From Wenyingzhuangia sp039768865 (GTDB taxonomy: Bacteria; Bacteroidota; Bacteroidia; Flavobacteriales; Flavobacteriaceae): a stretch of 39,233 bases of DNA. Where the stretch lies: assembly GCF_039768865.1 (NCBI RefSeq), contig NZ_JBDMZQ010000074.1. The stretch is one strand, 5' to 3'. The notes below the pieces were generated by a model, which did not search any database, was not told where the DNA came from, and was given only the letters and a program-made list of their open reading frames with translations. This document shows positions 30,935 to 39,233 of the stretch, in pieces (position 1 is the stretch's first letter; each line of letters opens with the position of its first letter). The translations under genes were made by a program, and so were the position numbers.

Positions 30935-32449
30935 ATGCTCTTACAAAAAATAGATAACAAAATTTGGTTTCAGCTTTACGTAAATTTGTGTGTGGCTATT
31001 TTTGTAAGCCTACCTTCGTATGTACACTTACCATTAGCATCAGCCAAAGAATATGCTATATACACCGTTCATTTTTTATTGTTACAAATAACATTATACG
31101 GATTCACTTATCTTTTAACGTTAAACAAGTATTTATTTAAAGTTGGTTTCAGTATACTATTTATATTGTCATCACTTGTTTCTTTTTGGGTATATACGAT
31201 GGATATTACCATATCAGTGGATTTAATACAGATCTCTTTAGAATCTAAACCCGATATTTTTTTTGATTTGGTATCCACCCCTTTGGTTTTGTACTTCTTT
31301 CTGATTTTTTTAGTGCTATACAGTATTTTAGTTTTTCAAACTAAGGTTCATTGGGACTTCAAGAAAAGGTATAAGGGTTTGGTTTTTTCCTTGTTAGCGA
31401 TAGTTCTCTTCTTTCTATCAGAACAAAAAAAGTATGGTGTTTTTAAGAGAAGAATGCCCTATGTATTCTTTGACAAAACCAAAGAATATTTTAATCAAAA
31501 ACCCATACAACTCAATGAGGTCTCAGAGAATTTGTTTTCAAAGAACAAGATGAATATTGTATTTGTTTTAGGAGAATCTGTCAGAGCAAAAAACATGCAG
31601 TTAAATGGCTATCCTAGAGCAACAAATCCTTTACTTTCGTTAAGGAAAGATGTCTATTCATTGAAAAATATTTATACACCCAACACATATACCGCCAAAA
31701 GTGTTCCTCAAATTTTAACCAGCCAAAGCATTAATGATACACAAGATCAAAGTATTTATTCTTTATATTCAGTTTTAAACAAGGCCAATTATAATACTGT
31801 TTGGATTGGAAACCAGACTCCAGAAAAAAGTTATAGAGATTTAATTTACCAGAACAAGAGTGTAAGTCTTATTGATGTGGAGCACTCGGTGTTGAGTTAT
31901 CATAAAAAATATGACACGGAGTTGATCAATACCTTTAAGGAGCAGTATCAAGAAAACCAAGCTAACTTTTACACCCTCCATATGATTGGCAGCCATTGGT
32001 GGTATGAGAGTAGATATTCTGAGGAGTTTAAAAAATTTACACCCGTAGTTAAAACAAAATACCTACCTTCAAGCTCTGAAGAAGAGCTGATCAATTCTTA
32101 TGACAATACGATTGTCTATTTAGATTATTTTTTAAACGAAATGATTACTTTTTTGGAAGAAAAGGAAGAGGAGACCATTTTGATTTACTTGTCCGATCAT
32201 GGAGAAATATTGGGAGAAGACGATAAGTGGTTGCACGGTCAAGATCATGAGGCCAGCAAAAATCCAGCTGGAATTATATGGAGCTCGAAAAAGTTTAAAA
32301 AGAACTCTCCACAAAAATTAGACGGCTTAATACAAAACCTTAATCGTGAGGTATCCACTGATTTTTTATACCACAGTGTCTTAAGTCTTATAGAAGTTCA
32401 ATCCTTTGATTATACTCCAAATAAAAGTATATTTATAAACAAACCATAA
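30935..32449 (+). CDS. Phosphoethanolamine transferase-like membrane enzyme (EptA/sulfatase fold)
   Basis: 504 residues. About five N-terminal membrane helices (up to about residue 165) are followed by a sulfatase-fold catalytic domain. Metal and catalytic residues can be matched to the EptA/MCR family: Glu in FVLGESVRAKNMQLNGYPRA, the nucleophile Thr in NTYTAKSVPQILT, Asp-His in YLSDHGEILGE, and His in LHGQDHE. The family moves phosphoethanolamine from phospholipid to lipid A or other envelope glycans, facing the periplasm. It directly precedes porZ, a type IX secretion protein that handles anionic LPS. Exact acceptor unknown; no resistance role is implied. Confidence 0.85.
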   Translation: MLLQKIDNKIWFQLYVNLCVAIFVSLPSYVHLPLASAKEYAIYTVHFLLLQITLYGFTYLLTLNKYLFKVGFSILFILSSLVSFWVYTMDITISVDLIQISLESKPDIFFDLVSTPLVLYFFLIFLVLYSILVFQTKVHWDFKKRYKGLVFSLLAIVLFFLSEQKKYGVFKRRMPYVFFDKTKEYFNQKPIQLNEVSENLFSKNKMNIVFVLGESVRAKNMQLNGYPRATNPLLSLRKDVYSLKNIYTPNTYTAKSVPQILTSQSINDTQDQSIYSLYSVLNKANYNTVWIGNQTPEKSYRDLIYQNKSVSLIDVEHSVLSYHKKYDTELINTFKEQYQENQANFYTLHMIGSHWWYESRYSEEFKKFTPVVKTKYLPSSSEEELINSYDNTIVYLDYFLNEMITFLEEKEEETILIYLSDHGEILGEDDKWLHGQDHEASKNPAGIIWSSKKFKKNSPQKLDGLIQNLNREVSTDFLYHSVLSLIEVQSFDYTPNKSIFINKP

Positions 32450-32486
32450 CTCTGAAATTATAATTTTTGCCTATTAACTTTTTTGA

Positions 32487-34838
32487 ATGATGAAATATAT
32501 TTATTTATATCTGTTGATGTTTATTCAGGTTGTCTTTGGCCAAACAGATTATACAGATCAGTGGCGTGATTTCTATTCTTACAACAATGTAAAGGATTTT
32601 GTTATTGGGGAGAGCAGATTATACGCCATCTCTAATAACGCAATGTTTACCTATGATACTGAAACCAAAAAAACTCAGAAATTTTCATCTGTAAATGGTT
32701 TGTCAGGAACCACAACTTCGAGTATCTCTTTTGATGAGTATTCGGGAAATATTATCATTGGTTATGAAAACGGATTAATAGAAATTATTTCGCAAGAGCA
32801 TAATGTTTATCCAATCACAGGGATAAGAGACAACCTTATACTAGTTAACAAAATAGTTAATGGAGTCTATAGCCATCAAAAACAGTCTTATGTTTATGGG
32901 GATTTTGGGATTGTTCAGTTGGATGTTGAGAAGCTAGAATTTGGAGATACATATAAATTGAGTAACACGGGTAATGCCAGCGTTGTAAATGAAATGGTGT
33001 ACCATGATGATATGCTTTATGTAGGAACGACAAACGGCTTGTATAAAATTGATTTGTCTTTGAATCCTGTTGACATTGAGAACTGGGATCTCGTTACTTC
33101 GGGAAATATTACCAATTTATTAAACTTAGGGGATGAGGTTTATTTCACAAAAGGATCAAGTGTCTTTAAGTCAGCCAATCCAACATCAGCTATTATTACA
33201 GAATCTCAAAACATTTTAGAAATAAATAAACAAAAAACGACTAATGATTTGATGGTTACTTTATCGAACAAGATAGTGCTGTATGAAAATGAGTTGTTCA
33301 CCAAAACAAATCAAATCGTTTTTGCGGATGCCCAAGATTACAGTTTTACCACAACCAAAGCTATAGTTTATGAGGAAAATCTTTTTGTAAATACTAGTGA
33401 GTTTGGTGTTTTGAAGACTGCTTTAACAGATAAGGTCAACTATACAGAAATCCATCCGAATGGCCCTTCTGCTAACGATGTCTTTAGTATTTCAATAGCA
33501 GAAGATCAAGTATGGGTTACTTATGGAGGGCACAATCTTACTTACAATGGGTTAAATAAATATAGAGGTGTAGATTGTTTAGTCGATGGTGAGTGGCAGT
33601 ATTTGAGCAATAATGAGATAGGAAGTAAAAAAGATTATTTAAAAGTTCTTATAGATCCTTTTGATAATTCTAAAACCCTGATTGCTAGTTTAAGAGACGG
33701 GGTTACAGAGTTGGTTGATTTTAAGTTTGTGAATCGATGGGAAAGAGAAAACACATACAATATTTTACCAGGGCATTTATCTGTTGGAGAAGCTTTTGTT
33801 GGGAATATGATTGTAGACAACAATAATATTATTTGGACAGCGAACTCTAGAGCAAAAGACAACCTCTTTTTTTCATCTTATAATGGTGCGAAAACGGGAG
33901 CGGATAGATGGGAGTCCTCAATTCCTTTTCCTGATATTGAAGGTAGCGAAGGGATTGTAAGGGGGTTTAATAAAATGTCTGTTGATCAGAACAATAATGT
34001 ATTTGCAGCTACTGCCAGAACAGGAATATTCGCTTTTGACGCCAATCCAATTGAAAATGAAACAGACAGAAATATAGCAATTTTAGACAATTCTGCTCAT
34101 CAAGGTCAATTGCCATCAAATTATGTATATGCAGTTGTTTCGGATGAAAATAATAGAATATGGATTGGAACCGCTCTGGGCTTAGTTGTTTTTGATGACT
34201 ATGAAAATTTATTTAAGGAAACAAAAAGACCTGTAAAGACTTTAATTATTGAAGAAAATGGAGTTGCTAGAGAATTTTTAGGAGACATTCAAGTTAATGA
34301 CATTATTATTGACTTGGCAGGGAATAAATGGTTTGCTACACAAGGAGCAGGAGTGATTCAAACCTCGTCAGATGCTCAAACGACATATAACATTTTTAAT
34401 ACATCAAACTCACCTTTACCAGAAGATATCGTGATTGACTTGGAGCTTGATAAGACTACAGGAGAAATTTATATGGTGACCAATAAAGGGGTATTGTCTT
34501 ATGATAGTAAAAATGAACCTTTTGGTTCGAATATAACTCCTGTAATTGGCTATCCTAATCCTGCTATCAAAAATAAGCCAGGCCACGAAATAATAACAAT
34601 TGTTGCTAAAGATGGAAATGGTATTCCAGAAGGGACCAACGTTAAAATAATAGATATGTCTGGGAAGCTAGTGTATGAGAAAAACGTCAACAGTTACAGT
34701 GGAAACTTTGGAGGGAAGGTCGTATGGGACAAAACCAATTTGAGGGGGAATACTGTTGTATCCGGTATTTATGTTGTTTTGCTCTCAAGCGCTGACGGGT
34801 CAGAAACAACATCAACTAAAATTGCGATCGTAAACTAA
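32487..34838 (+). CDS. porZ: Type IX secretion protein PorZ
   Basis: 783 residues, close to the length of the Porphyromonas gingivalis PorZ. Signal peptide MMKYIYLYLLMFIQVVFG, then QTDYTDQWRDF. The body consists of beta-propeller repeats like those in two-component regulator propellers (NNVKDFVIGESRLYAISNNA, NSSISFDEYSGNIIIGYENG-type lines, RIWIGTALGLVVFDDY). The C-terminus is a sorting-type domain with YPNPAIK, GTNVKIIDMSGKLVYEKN and SGIYVVLLS. PorZ sits on the cell surface with PorU and delivers anionic LPS to secreted proteins. The recO start overlaps its stop by one base (TAATG). Confidence 0.88.
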   Translation: MMKYIYLYLLMFIQVVFGQTDYTDQWRDFYSYNNVKDFVIGESRLYAISNNAMFTYDTETKKTQKFSSVNGLSGTTTSSISFDEYSGNIIIGYENGLIEIISQEHNVYPITGIRDNLILVNKIVNGVYSHQKQSYVYGDFGIVQLDVEKLEFGDTYKLSNTGNASVVNEMVYHDDMLYVGTTNGLYKIDLSLNPVDIENWDLVTSGNITNLLNLGDEVYFTKGSSVFKSANPTSAIITESQNILEINKQKTTNDLMVTLSNKIVLYENELFTKTNQIVFADAQDYSFTTTKAIVYEENLFVNTSEFGVLKTALTDKVNYTEIHPNGPSANDVFSISIAEDQVWVTYGGHNLTYNGLNKYRGVDCLVDGEWQYLSNNEIGSKKDYLKVLIDPFDNSKTLIASLRDGVTELVDFKFVNRWERENTYNILPGHLSVGEAFVGNMIVDNNNIIWTANSRAKDNLFFSSYNGAKTGADRWESSIPFPDIEGSEGIVRGFNKMSVDQNNNVFAATARTGIFAFDANPIENETDRNIAILDNSAHQGQLPSNYVYAVVSDENNRIWIGTALGLVVFDDYENLFKETKRPVKTLIIEENGVAREFLGDIQVNDIIIDLAGNKWFATQGAGVIQTSSDAQTTYNIFNTSNSPLPEDIVIDLELDKTTGEIYMVTNKGVLSYDSKNEPFGSNITPVIGYPNPAIKNKPGHEIITIVAKDGNGIPEGTNVKIIDMSGKLVYEKNVNSYSGNFGGKVVWDKTNLRGNTVVSGIYVVLLSSADGSETTSTKIAIVN

Positions 34839-35560
34839 TGCAAATACATACCAAAGCAATAGTTATTAGTGCGCTAAAATACGGCGATAGCGGTCTTATT
34901 GTAAAGTGTTATACGCAGCAAGACGGATTAAAATCATATTTATTACAGTCTATATTGAAAAGAAAAAAAGGGAAGGTCAACAAATCTTCTTTTCTTCCTC
35001 TTTCAGTTCTTCAAATACAAGCATCTCACAATAGTAAAGGGGCATTAAATAGTATTTCCGAAGCAAGAACATTACACCCATTCACAACCTTACATGTAGA
35101 TTTTATAAAACAGTCTATAGTCTTTTTTTTATCAGAGTTTTTAAGTTCTGTATTAGGAGAAGAAAAAGGGGAAAATGACGTTTTATTCGATTTTTTAGAA
35201 AACACGATTGTTTGGTTAGATCTTCATGACCAAGTGGCAAATTTTCATTTGGCTTTTTTAATTCAATTGACGAAATGCTTGGGATTTTATCCCGATACAA
35301 CAAGTCAAGAAATACTTCCTTTTTTTGATCTCAAAGAAGGAAAGTATATTACTGGAAATGGAGTAAATGTAATTCAAGGAGACACGTTAATTCTCTTTAA
35401 CAAGGCGTTAGGCATAAAATTTGATAAGTTAGAGGTCAAGTTGTTTAGTAAACATCAAAGAACTGTTGTTTTAGATGTTTTGCTAAAATATTATGAATTG
35501 CATTTGTCTTCTTTTAGGCGACCGAAGTCTTTAGAGGTCCTTTCAAAAATATTAGAATAA
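34838..35560 (+). CDS. recO: DNA repair protein RecO
   Basis: 240 residues, RecF-pathway protein that loads RecA on SSB-coated DNA. N-terminal OB fold: MQIHTKAIVISALKYGDSGLIVKCYTQ. A helical C-terminal domain follows (FHLAFLIQLTKCLGFYPD). As in other Bacteroidetes, the zinc-binding cysteines of some RecO proteins are lacking. Starts inside the porZ stop (TAATG) and ends inside the start of the TonB-receptor gene in the same way, so the three are translationally linked. Confidence 0.93.
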   Translation: MQIHTKAIVISALKYGDSGLIVKCYTQQDGLKSYLLQSILKRKKGKVNKSSFLPLSVLQIQASHNSKGALNSISEARTLHPFTTLHVDFIKQSIVFFLSEFLSSVLGEEKGENDVLFDFLENTIVWLDLHDQVANFHLAFLIQLTKCLGFYPDTTSQEILPFFDLKEGKYITGNGVNVIQGDTLILFNKALGIKFDKLEVKLFSKHQRTVVLDVLLKYYELHLSSFRRPKSLEVLSKILE

Positions 35561-37986
35561 TGTTTAGGTTGTTTTTCTTTTTGTGTTGTTTCTCACTGAT
35601 CTCATATTCACAGCAGATTAGTGTATTAGACGCGTATACTCAAGAGGAAATAGAAGGAGTTGAGGTGCAGGAAGTTTTTTCTAGAAAGAAAAAATGGACC
35701 AACACACTGGGTTTGGTTTTTTTTAAGGACTTAAATAAAAAATCAGTTCTAATTTTAAAACATCAAAACTACAACGATCTACAGATAAAAATTAAAAATA
35801 TAGAAGGTTCTATTTATTTAGAACCAAATTCAGAGGGTTTGGAAAGTGTTGTGTTGTCGATATCTAGGACAGCGGAAAAAAAGCATAAAATACCTGAAAG
35901 AATAGAAATAGTTACCCAAAAAGAAATTGATTATATCTCGCCCCAAACCTCAGCAGATTTATTGGCAAATATATCAGGGATAAGGGTCCAGAAATCGCAG
36001 TTAGGAGGGGGTTCTCCAGTGATTAGAGGAATGGAGTCAAATAGAGTTCTTTTAGTTGTAGATGGAGTAAGGATGAACAACGCAATATACCGAAACGGAC
36101 ATTTACAAAATTCAATAACAGTAAGTCCCTTTGCTTTAGAACGAACAGAAGTTGTGTTTGGTCCAGCTTCTGTTACTTATGGTTCGGATGCTTTAGGAGG
36201 GGTTGTTCATTATTACACAAAGAATTTAAAGTACAGTAAAAACAAGAAGATCAATTCAAAACTATTTTACAGGCACAGTACGGTAAATAATGAACACAGT
36301 ACGAATTTTAGTTCAGAGGTTTCAAATCAGAAATGGGCGTCTTTTACCAACGTATCCTACAGCGATTTTGGAGATTTAAAGATGGGTAAAAACAGAACCC
36401 ACGGGTATAAAGAATGGGGAAAGATTTATCAATATTCTCAGAACACAAAAGAAAAGTATTACCCCTACAGCACTCTTAACACCAATCCTAATATCCAAAG
36501 GAACACGGGATACCATCAATTGGATGTTTTACAGAAAATAATGCTTCCGATACATCAAAACGTTAATCTTGTAATCAACGGCCAGTTTAGCACCACGAAT
36601 GATGTTCCAAATTTTGGTAAAATGAATCTTATTAAAGATGGGGACCTTAGATTTTCAGAATGGTATTATGGGCCACAGCAAAGACTGTTGATTTCTGCCC
36701 AAGCCAAATTTAGAGACTATAAATCAATCTTGAAAAATGGAACTCTGACGTTGGCTTATCAGAATATTTTAGAATCTAGGGTACAACGAAATTTTGGTTC
36801 CTTAGACAGGAACTCACGATTTGAGGAAGTTGATGTTTATTCTTTAAATGGAGATTTTTTTATTCCACTAGGTAGTAAAAAACAGAACAAATTGTTTTAT
36901 GGTTTAGAGTTGGTGCATAACAATGTAAATTCTGTCGCAAAAGGAGAGATTTTGCTCATTTCAGGGAATAAAGTTGAGGGAGCAGAAATCAATACAAATA
37001 TTAGTACTCGTTATCCAGATAGAGGAAGTAGTTACAGTAGTGCTGCAATTTACACTTCATTTAAACAAGAGTTAAGTAAAAAGCATATTCTAAATCTTGG
37101 AGTAAGGTTGACTTCAACACTGTTGCAAGCACAGTGGGATAAAAGTTTATCTCCTGTTTTAAATCAAAAATTAGTGTTAAATAATAGTGCTTTTACAGGT
37201 TCCTTAGGATACATCTTTAAACCTTATCCAACGGATAAAATAAGCATTGTTTTTTCTAAAGGGTTTAGAACACCTAATGTAGATGATATTGGAAAAATAA
37301 GGGAAAAATCTGGTAAATTAACAGTTCCTAATACGCGTTTACAGCCCGAACATTTATACAGTGCAGAAATTGGAATAACAAAAAAACTACCTAGAAGTAA
37401 GATGTATTTAGAAAGCAATATTTATTATACGCTTTTGAATCATTATATAGGAAGAAAACCTTCCTCAGAATTTGGATCAGCTATACGCTATGATGGTCAT
37501 GTTTTTGAGGATCAAGATATCTTAGCCAACACAAATCTGGGGAAGGCAATCATTTATGGAGCTACTTTTAATGCCAAGTGGGAATGTGTAAAAGATGTTA
37601 AAACCTATGGAGGAGTTACCTATACAAAAGGGAACTCTTATCACAATCAGGAGCCTCTGTCTTCTATACCACCTTTGTTTGGAAATGTTTCTTTGGGGAT
37701 TTATAAAAGGTGGTTTGATGTTTCTTTTGACTACAGGTTTTCACTGGAAAAAACACTTGAGAGCTATAATCTTACTGAAGGTATTGACAATCTTCAAGAA
37801 ACCCCTAATGAAGAAGGAACACCCAATTGGGCGATTTTAAATTTTAATAGTAATTTTCGCTACAACAAAAATGTAAGACTCCAGTTTCAGATTCAGAATA
37901 TTTTAGATATTCATTACAAAGAATTTGCGTCTGCTATCAGTGCTCCTGGACGAAATTTATCTGCTGCCATAGCATATTCATTCTAA
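35560..37986 (+). CDS. TonB-dependent outer-membrane receptor
   Basis: 808 residues. Signal peptide MFRLFFFLCCFSLISYS then QQISV. A carboxypeptidase-like N-terminal segment (ISVLDAYTQEEIEGVEVQEV) is followed by the plug domain (TSADLLANISGIRVQKSQLG, PVIRGMESNRVLLVVDGVRM, VVFGPASVTYGSDALGGVVH). A long beta-barrel ends with Phe (NLSAAIAYSF). The plug sequence VRMNNAIYRNGHLQNSITVS resembles the hemoglobin/heme-receptor group, but ligand assignment is uncertain; vitamin, siderophore or heme are possible. Translationally coupled to recO. Confidence 0.92.
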   Translation: MFRLFFFLCCFSLISYSQQISVLDAYTQEEIEGVEVQEVFSRKKKWTNTLGLVFFKDLNKKSVLILKHQNYNDLQIKIKNIEGSIYLEPNSEGLESVVLSISRTAEKKHKIPERIEIVTQKEIDYISPQTSADLLANISGIRVQKSQLGGGSPVIRGMESNRVLLVVDGVRMNNAIYRNGHLQNSITVSPFALERTEVVFGPASVTYGSDALGGVVHYYTKNLKYSKNKKINSKLFYRHSTVNNEHSTNFSSEVSNQKWASFTNVSYSDFGDLKMGKNRTHGYKEWGKIYQYSQNTKEKYYPYSTLNTNPNIQRNTGYHQLDVLQKIMLPIHQNVNLVINGQFSTTNDVPNFGKMNLIKDGDLRFSEWYYGPQQRLLISAQAKFRDYKSILKNGTLTLAYQNILESRVQRNFGSLDRNSRFEEVDVYSLNGDFFIPLGSKKQNKLFYGLELVHNNVNSVAKGEILLISGNKVEGAEINTNISTRYPDRGSSYSSAAIYTSFKQELSKKHILNLGVRLTSTLLQAQWDKSLSPVLNQKLVLNNSAFTGSLGYIFKPYPTDKISIVFSKGFRTPNVDDIGKIREKSGKLTVPNTRLQPEHLYSAEIGITKKLPRSKMYLESNIYYTLLNHYIGRKPSSEFGSAIRYDGHVFEDQDILANTNLGKAIIYGATFNAKWECVKDVKTYGGVTYTKGNSYHNQEPLSSIPPLFGNVSLGIYKRWFDVSFDYRFSLEKTLESYNLTEGIDNLQETPNEEGTPNWAILNFNSNFRYNKNVRLQFQIQNILDIHYKEFASAISAPGRNLSAAIAYSF

Positions 37987-37993
37987 AAGGCAG

Positions 37994-38021
37994 TTTGTGA
38001 ACAGGAGTTTACTTATTTTTG
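37994..38021 (+). promoter_or_regulatory. rnpA promoter (TTTG and TATTTTTG)
   Basis: TTTG at 37994-37997 and TATTTTTG at 38014-38021, with 16 bases between. The predicted start is about 4-7 bases beyond, at or next to the rnpA ATG (38028), so the transcript may be leaderless. Confidence 0.6.
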
Positions 38022-38027
38022 CATTCT

Positions 38028-38408
38028 ATGAAATTCACATTAGGGAAAAATCAAAAACTAAAAAGCAGAAAGGCAATATCACAATTGTTTACAGAAGGGA
38101 AATCTGTAAAAAGCTTTCCTATAAAAATGATTTACTTACCTACAAAGCACGATGACACTCAAACAAAAGTAGCCTTCTCGGTTCCAAAGCGAAACTTTAA
38201 GCTTGCTGTCGATAGAAATAGAATTAAAAGACTACTTAGGGAGGTTTATCGGTTACACCAACATGAGTTTTTAGGATGTCATAAAATCGGCTATAACATC
38301 ATGTTTATTTACATGGGAAATAAAAAGCCTGCGTATCATGAATTGGAGATGATGTTTAAAAAATTGTTTGTGAAATTCAATTCTTTTTCTTCCCACCCTA
38401 AGTTTTGA
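38028..38408 (+). CDS. rnpA: Ribonuclease P protein component
   Basis: 126 residues, the protein part of RNase P that matures tRNA 5' ends. It starts MKFTLGKNQKLKSRKAISQL; the RNR motif is in AVDRNRIKRLLREVYRLH, and NIMFIYMGNK follows. The open frame extends to a TTG at 38019, but that lies inside the promoter box, so the ATG at 38028 is preferred. Not next to rpmH or dnaA in this genome, unlike the classic arrangement. Confidence 0.94.
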   Translation: MKFTLGKNQKLKSRKAISQLFTEGKSVKSFPIKMIYLPTKHDDTQTKVAFSVPKRNFKLAVDRNRIKRLLREVYRLHQHEFLGCHKIGYNIMFIYMGNKKPAYHELEMMFKKLFVKFNSFSSHPKF

Positions 38409-38551
38409 AAAAAGTTTGTACGGATCTCTACAATCAGGAATGACTTATAATTCATTTATCGGTTTAAATAAATTGACATCGCCTTTCAGCAATTCCTCTT
38501 GATCTAACTGTATTTTATTTATCAATTAGGGTTAAAGTCAATTCAAAAAAT

Positions 38552-38559
38552 TAAATTTG
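38552..38559 (+). promoter_or_regulatory. Possible promoter -7 box of the sugar transferase
   Basis: TAAATTTG matches TAnnTTTG, 24 bases before the ATG at 38583. The gap 38409-38551 shows no gene or hairpin. Confidence 0.4.
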
Positions 38560-38582
38560 AATATTCATTAGAAATTTTACTC

Positions 38583-39158
38583 ATGTTAAAACGAATATTT
38601 GACATTCTATTTTCTCTTTTTGTTCTGGTTTCAATTTTAATTTGGTTGATCCCTTTAATTGCATTATTGATTTTTATGACGACAGGAGAAAGACCATTCT
38701 TTTTTCAAGAAAGAGTCGGTAGAGAAGGAAAGCCTTTTTCTATTTTTAAGTTTAGAACGATGAAAGGGTATCCTCCCGTAAATGATCCACTACTGTCCGC
38801 AGAAGAAACGTTTAGGATTACGAAAATGGGAAAAACACTCCGTAAGTATAGAATTGATGAATTCCCTCAATTCCTTAATGTTTTACTAGGAAGCATGAGT
38901 ATTGTAGGTCCAAGACCAGAAAGACAACAATTTTTAGACAATATCATTGAAGAAATTCCTCAATATTCGGCATTGCAGTCTTTAAGACCAGGAATCACTT
39001 CTTTGGGACAAATACGTTTTGGTTATGCTGATACTTTTGCTCAAATGAAAATTAGAGCTAGGTATGACTTAGTTTATTTAGATAACCTATCTTTGTGGAC
39101 TGATATTAAAATCATCATGTACACTGTAGTGGTGGTTATAAAAGGAAAAGGTAAATAA
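38583..39158 (+). CDS. Undecaprenyl-phosphate sugar phosphotransferase (bacterial sugar transferase)
   Basis: 191 residues, the short form with one membrane segment (ILFSLFVLVSILIWLIPLIA) and the cytoplasmic catalytic domain. Visible motifs are FFFQERVGREGKPFSIFKFR, RKYRIDEFPQFLNVLLGSMS and IVGPRPERQQFL, the core of the family that attaches the first sugar-phosphate to the undecaprenyl carrier. It starts a cell-surface glycan such as O-antigen, capsule or the anionic glycan of type IX systems. purD follows after 3 bases. Confidence 0.94.
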   Translation: MLKRIFDILFSLFVLVSILIWLIPLIALLIFMTTGERPFFFQERVGREGKPFSIFKFRTMKGYPPVNDPLLSAEETFRITKMGKTLRKYRIDEFPQFLNVLLGSMSIVGPRPERQQFLDNIIEEIPQYSALQSLRPGITSLGQIRFGYADTFAQMKIRARYDLVYLDNLSLWTDIKIIMYTVVVVIKGKGK

Positions 39159-39161
39159 ATT

Positions 39162-39233
39162 ATGAATATTCTTATTTTAGGTTCTGGAGGAAGAGAACAC
39201 GCGTTTGCAAAAAAACTAGTAGAAAGTAAAAAA
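39162..39233 (+). CDS. purD: Phosphoribosylamine-glycine ligase, N-terminal fragment
   Basis: The ATG at 39162 opens a frame cut by the window end after 24 codons (MNILILGSGGREHAFAKKL). This is the N-terminal nucleotide-fold of PurD, purine biosynthesis step 2. It begins 3 bases after the sugar transferase stop, so probably cotranscribed. Confidence 0.88.
   Translation, partial: MNILILGSGGREHAFAKKLVESKK

Noticed and set aside
38445..38510. Short + frame starting MTYNSFIGLNKL after rnpA
   Set aside because: Only about 19 codons, no promoter or terminator of its own, and no recognisable family.

Overview
The window looks like a chromosomal segment of a member of the Bacteroidetes, most likely family Flavobacteriaceae. 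The evidence is low GC, promoters of the TAnnTTTG type, almost no Shine-Dalgarno sequences, gliding-motility genes (gldE, gldD), the type IX secretion protein PorZ, and gene neighbourhoods such as mutY-ssb-gldE-gldD and porZ-recO. Most of it is conserved housekeeping sequence. I see no prophage, insertion sequence, CRISPR array, tRNA or rRNA.

Layout. 1-1253 (-): 5' part of a secreted leucine-rich-repeat protein with higher GC than its surroundings. 1.4-5.4 kb: uvrC (+) facing rng (RNase G), a 29-residue very basic protein and a DNA-binding HU gene (all -). 5.5-8.9 kb (+): mutY, ssb, gldE, gldD. 8.9-10.5 kb (-): heme A synthase (ctaA) preceded by a cysteine-rich heavy-metal-domain lipoprotein. 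10.8-11.5 kb (+): rplU-rpmA. 11.7-12.1 kb (-): rpiB. 12.1-12.8 kb: a 700-base AT-rich gap with a long hairpin, DnaA-box-like 9-mers and pentamer repeats. 12.8-18.1 kb (+): rnr, a GIN-domain protein, tatA, a DUF975-like membrane protein and a DUF5723-like protein. 18.1-20.6 kb (-): an SPFH protein and gltX. 20.7-24.2 kb (+): ybeY, mnmG and a methyltransferase, with two identical 14-base parS-like palindromes flanking mnmG. 24.4-26.7 kb (-): holB, a DoxX-like protein and a DUF2490 protein. 26.8-29.2 kb (+): pgk and an aldo/keto reductase. 29.2-30.7 kb (-): trpS and a CYTH protein. 30.9-38.0 kb (+): a phosphoethanolamine-transferase-like enzyme, porZ, recO and a TonB-dependent receptor. 38.0-39.2 kb (+): rnpA, a sugar transferase and the start of purD.

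Most interesting reading: the rpiB-rnr gap is a strong candidate for the chromosomal replication origin. On rows I counted by hand, the + strand is C-rich to its left and G-rich to its right. The gap contains three 9-mers one base away from the DnaA box, and two perfect parS-type palindromes (GTTCCACGTGGAAC) lie about 9 and 11 kb away. The window would then cover the origin and the ParB-loading region. No dnaA, parA or parB gene is visible here, so this remains an inference.

Other points: a stem-loop-rich leader upstream of rng, an RNase G without the zinc-link cysteines, a tiny lysine/arginine-rich gene, a likely leaderless rnpA, ssb and gldE in the same frame with one stop between them, and porZ-recO-TonB receptor joined by TAATG stop/start overlaps.
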